Assembly (NCBI GenBank): GCA_030631415.1
Contig: DAOVLE010000251.1
Coordinates: forward strand, 1 to 7,026
Direction of reading: 5' to 3'
Length of the DNA stretch: 7,026 nt
Source: JAAEQG01 sp023133475
Lineage (GTDB): Bacteria > Planctomycetota > Phycisphaerae > UBA1845
The notes under the pieces were generated by a model, which saw only the letters and a program-made list of their open reading frames with translations, searched no databases and was not told the DNA's origin. Each line of letters starts with the position of its first letter. Position 1 is the stretch's first letter. The position numbers were made by a program, and so were the translations under genes. This document shows positions 5,201 to 7,026 of this stretch, in pieces.

Positions 5201-7026
5201 ACATCATGTCTGACGGGGGTGAGCGGTTGACCCCGCATTCGTTTGCTTTTCACATTCTCCCCAGCCCGATGCCGACGGTGGAGCACAGCGGCACCTTGTC
5301 TTCCCACGAAGTCTGGCAGTCTGACAGCGTGCACATCGTCACCGGCAACGTTACCATCCCGGCGGACCTATCGCTTACCATAACCCCGGGCACGGTGGTG
5401 AAGTTCAACGCTGTTGATACGTCGAGTTCCTACTCGAACATATATCGCTACAACTTGCTCGTGCAGGGCACCCTGGATGCTCAAGGCACACCGGGGGCCC
5501 GGGTGGTGTTCACCAGCAGCCGGGACGACATGTACGGCGGTGACACCAACGGAGACGGGGCCGGCAGTTCCCCGGGCACCGGCAACTGGGGCGCGATCAA
5601 GTTCACCTCTTCAACCCTGAACACGTTGCAAGATGCGCTGGTTCGCTATGGTGGAGTAGGCCGCACATACCGTTCTGATTACTACGATACGCAGATGATC
5701 TGGATCGAGGGCGCTGCGTCGTTGACCATCCAGGATTGTGTGATCGAGCGGGCATACGATAAGGCCCTCTACGTCAACGACGCCAACTGCGATTTGACGC
5801 TCAGCGGTGGTGCGATCAGCAGCAGCGGGAAGGGGGCGTACCTGGTCAGTGCCGCCACGATGAACATGAGCGGATGCACCATCGACGGCAACGGGTATGG
5901 CGTGTACCAGGCCGGCAACTCGGTCTGGAATCTGACGAACAACACGTTTGCGGGCAACACGTATCCCATTTACCAGGCGAATTCGGACCTGCTGATCTAC
6001 AGCGGCAACACCATCACCAGCAACACCTATCAGGCGATTGCGGTCAGTGGGACGTTGACGGGAGACGTGATGTGGGAGAACGTCCAGGACCTTGATCTGG
6101 CGTACCTGCTGATCGGTGACGTGACGGTTCCGGCGGCTGTGACGCTGACAATCGGTGCGGGTGTGGTGGTGAAGTTCCAGGCGGTGGACACCTCGAGTTC
6201 CTACTCAAACATCTACCGGAACGACATCATCGTGGACGGGGTGCTGAATCTGCAGGGGACCAGCGAGTTGCCGGTGGTGTTCACCAGCGACCGCGACGAC
6301 AGCTACGGTGGCGACACCAACGGAAACGGGGATGCCAACTCGCCGGCCAAGGGCAATTGGGGGGCGATCCGCTATCAGGGCAGTGCTGCCAACGTGCTTC
6401 ACGATGCGGTGATACGCTATGGTGGGGTGGGCTATACATACCGTTCTGACTACTACGACAAGCACCTGGTGTGGATCAAGAATAACGCCTGTGTGACGAT
6501 CCGGGACTGCGTCATCGAGCAGGCCTACGAGAAGGCGGTGTTTGTGGAGGACGACTCCGAGGTCACCGTCCAAGACAGCGCGATTCGCAACAGTTCATAC
6601 GGCATTTATATTCAAGAGACCGCCGCGGCTGATATCGAGGGCAGCACGCTGGAGAGCAACAGCTACGGCATCTACCAGGCGGGATCATCTCAGCTTGCCG
6701 TGACGGGCAACACCCTCACGAGTAATACGTACCCGGTTTACCAGGGGGCCACCGACATCGTGTACAGCGGAAACACGGTTACGGGGAACACGTATCAAGC
6801 GATCCTCGTTGGGGGAACCCTGGTGAGTGACGTGGCCTGGGACAACATCCAGGACCTTGATCTGGCGTACGTCGTGGTCAGTGACGTTACGGTTCCAGCG
6901 GCTGTGACGTTGACGGTGGATGCGGGCGTGGTGGTGAAGTTCCAGGCGGTGGATACCTCGAGTTCCTACTCAAACATCTACCGGCACGACATCATTGTAG
7001 ATGGGGTGCTGAACCTGCTGGGGACC
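2293..7026 (+). CDS. Secreted subtilisin-like (S8) serine protease with C-terminal tandem beta-helix repeats (partial)
   Basis: The frame is open for 1578 codons and runs off the window. A strong AGGAGGG site precedes the tandem ATGs at 2293 and 2296. Residues 1-28 form a signal peptide (arginines at 6-7, hydrophobic core 8-21); cleavage after VQG is likely. Residues 30-130 are unrecognised. Two propeptide-like segments follow (about 130-195 and 213-276; 'LAALPLVHWMG' and 'LNWVRKVE'). The S8 domain (about 295-625) has every key residue: Asp314 in VGVLDTGIW, His347 in DGHGTRVAGVIGG, oxyanion Asn452 in SAGNEG and Ser566 in GTSMAAPHVTG. Then come a beta-sandwich (about 660-750, with DDLDLTLKAPNG), a CARDB-like domain (about 775-882), a Big_5-like Ig domain (about 887-989) and tandem beta-helix units from residue 1018. 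It should act outside the cytoplasm, cleaving peptide bonds, perhaps after removal of its propeptide. The real C-terminus, which may hold an anchor or sorting signal, is not visible. Protease identity is very secure; the accessory domain names are inferences from pattern. Confidence 0.93.
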   Translation, partial: MMCSTRRIVAGIAGFLGVMVACPVYVQGQESSGAAVVADPQTLDAAIRVVYPQPLAEAERFSAELGIATPQESARAIRERLESCASEIVCTPSARGGSLPEVVLGAVRFAPAAGLGSALIEQLDRPGRPDSVVCAMQFTRNPSAEEVAQILDLGVVAHFSAGNLVSVVQIPADAVDQLAALPLVHWMGLFTEDHKVSNRDLAAVMGRGAGAMVSFYVWPLAKADADRGDVLGSLGANAVRYDPVANVYVVEASPGALLSAARLNWVRKVELAKHAGTHDGPGLGYSPADSRELVSAPQAHFAYDGSGVRVGVLDTGIWADHDDFGGAIAWQYDQETGQSIAPDSDGHGTRVAGVIGGRGVRLPATRGVAPGALLYVAKGHEVDLGSNLWGYDPGDAFDQFLGQEVFLVNNSWGTRLDAPPDNPWNFGYDSAAALADAYADNEALTLIFSAGNEGDSGATITEPGVGKNVITVGAVSYTNDGDSGGVGRVPCYSSRGPTADDGRLKPDVVAPGGDAAQYTGDCVWSDHDYGVVTCNAQTNGVWLDSPDQRWGLNPPESFYTRQAGTSMAAPHVTGIAAMLYQAYGDDFPYDDGLVPRDIKALLVANAMPIHDYGTNPVNGYANTDTGYGLVDAYYTLFDIAPEKLMLLWGHGGVVETTANSQDWSFYVTSGVRRLAVVLCYEDDEGEEHDGDALKDDLDLTLKAPNGTEFTFTLPAGVSMESPLEKIVVNTPSVFGTGEWTATVTGAEWNELLDPFEFQRYTIVVTAYYIDPYSPSISVETAETIDIAPGEAFSVSATIANLNGLTAAGITAELSGDAVFGGDVNTTQFVGNIVGKDSTKQIEFTGLVAPETVGQHTLTLTVSGVNRNLANAVQTIQVNVGTELPSGGPQVTVTSPVDGGPLVSQNVPVRVRFSTTMDIASFDTGSCAVVGSSSGLMDGVYALDGSLREVTFYPESDFVLDETITVTLNEDIMSDGGERLTPHSFAFHILPSPMPTVEHSGTLSSHEVWQSDSVHIVTGNVTIPADLSLTITPGTVVKFNAVDTSSSYSNIYRYNLLVQGTLDAQGTPGARVVFTSSRDDMYGGDTNGDGAGSSPGTGNWGAIKFTSSTLNTLQDALVRYGGVGRTYRSDYYDTQMIWIEGAASLTIQDCVIERAYDKALYVNDANCDLTLSGGAISSSGKGAYLVSAATMNMSGCTIDGNGYGVYQAGNSVWNLTNNTFAGNTYPIYQANSDLLIYSGNTITSNTYQAIAVSGTLTGDVMWENVQDLDLAYLLIGDVTVPAAVTLTIGAGVVVKFQAVDTSSSYSNIYRNDIIVDGVLNLQGTSELPVVFTSDRDDSYGGDTNGNGDANSPAKGNWGAIRYQGSAANVLHDAVIRYGGVGYTYRSDYYDKHLVWIKNNACVTIRDCVIEQAYEKAVFVEDDSEVTVQDSAIRNSSYGIYIQETAAADIEGSTLESNSYGIYQAGSSQLAVTGNTLTSNTYPVYQGATDIVYSGNTVTGNTYQAILVGGTLVSDVAWDNIQDLDLAYVVVSDVTVPAAVTLTVDAGVVVKFQAVDTSSSYSNIYRHDIIVDGVLNLLGT
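5344..6114 (+). repeat. Beta-helix unit 1 of the protease (257 codons)
   Basis: Residues 1018-1274. The unit begins GNVTIPADLSLTITPGTVVK and includes VDTSSSYSNIYR (1041-1052), a GGDTNGDG loop (1082-1089), YGGVG followed by YRSDYYD (1126-1132), and then short irregular coils with repeated G/N-rich turns such as GNGYGVYQAG, GNTYPIYQ and SNTYQAI. It ends with NVQDLDLAYLLI. This is the pattern of a right-handed parallel beta-helix. It is the most diverged unit: 32 of 49 residues match unit 2 over the first 49 positions, and it carries two extra single residues. Confidence 0.85.
6115..6879 (+). repeat. Beta-helix unit 2 of the protease (255 codons)
   Basis: Residues 1275-1529. It follows unit 1 without a linker and has the same order of landmarks: GDVTVPAAVTLTI, VDTSSSYSNIYR (1298-1309), GGDTNGNG (1339-1346, where the final Asp of unit 1's DTNGDG is Asn), YRSDYYD (1383-1389), coils with SYGIYIQ, SYGIYQAG, SNTYPVYQ and GNTYQAI, and the closing NIQDLDLAYVVV. 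It is clearly closer to unit 3 than to unit 1. Confidence 0.85.
6880..7026 (+). repeat. Beta-helix unit 3 of the protease (first 49 codons, cut by window edge)
   Basis: Residues 1530-1578, beginning SDVTVPAAVTLTVDAGVVVK and containing VDTSSSYSNIYR (1553-1564). Aligned without gaps at an offset of 765 bp, it matches unit 2 at 131 of 147 bases and 44 of 49 residues. The array very probably continues beyond the window. Confidence 0.85.

Noticed and set aside
4198..5334. 378-codon minus-strand frame
   Set aside because: It is antisense to the protease's beta-sandwich region and rich in Arg, His and Gly, as expected from the complement of GC-rich coding sequence. The plus-strand frame has a continuous domain series.

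Overview
The window looks like a piece of a planctomycete-type chromosome (Planctomycetota, perhaps Phycisphaerae). This is an inference. It rests on moderately GC-rich DNA, secreted right-handed beta-helix proteins whose mature N-terminus follows a 'YVDD...GANDGSSW.DAF..LQDAL' pattern, a very large secreted multidomain protease, and intergenic repeats of the GTAGGGYRGGTTCCACCC and GGAGAAT/GGAAAAT kinds. No rRNA, tRNA, CRISPR array, transposase or phage gene was seen.

Layout: (1) Positions 1-182, minus strand, hold the N-terminus of a secreted protein with a signal peptide, cut off by the window edge. It has a good ribosome binding site and a plausible promoter at 240-268. (2) Positions 183-635 are a divergent intergenic region dominated by repeats. 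They include a short GAGGCAA tandem, a long inverted repeat (359-417), heptanucleotide outer arms that enclose it, two heptanucleotide tandem arrays (435-465, 483-516) and further GC-rich palindromes (522-598). (3) Positions 636-1838, plus strand, encode a complete 400-residue AI-2E family membrane protein. Its TAG stop codon lies inside another copy of the same GTAGGGCAGGTTCCACCC repeat. (4) Positions 1839-2292 are non-coding as far as can be judged, with one candidate promoter and a small hairpin around the next Shine-Dalgarno sequence. (5) Positions 2293-7026, plus strand, are a single open frame of 1578 residues that runs off the window.

The large protein is a secreted subtilisin-like (S8) protease. 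In order it has a signal peptide, propeptide-like domains, the catalytic domain (Asp314, His347, Asn452, Ser566), a beta-sandwich of the kind that follows the catalytic domain in many S8 proteases, a CARDB-like domain, a Big_5-like Ig domain, and then a tandem array of about 256-residue beta-helix units. Two units are complete and a third has begun when the window ends. Both secreted genes encode beta-helix-type surface or extracellular proteins. The membrane protein between them has no visible functional link to either. The most noteworthy items are the protease joined to a tandem beta-helix array with near-invariant motifs, and the mosaic intergenic repeat family that has supplied a stop codon to a neighbouring gene.
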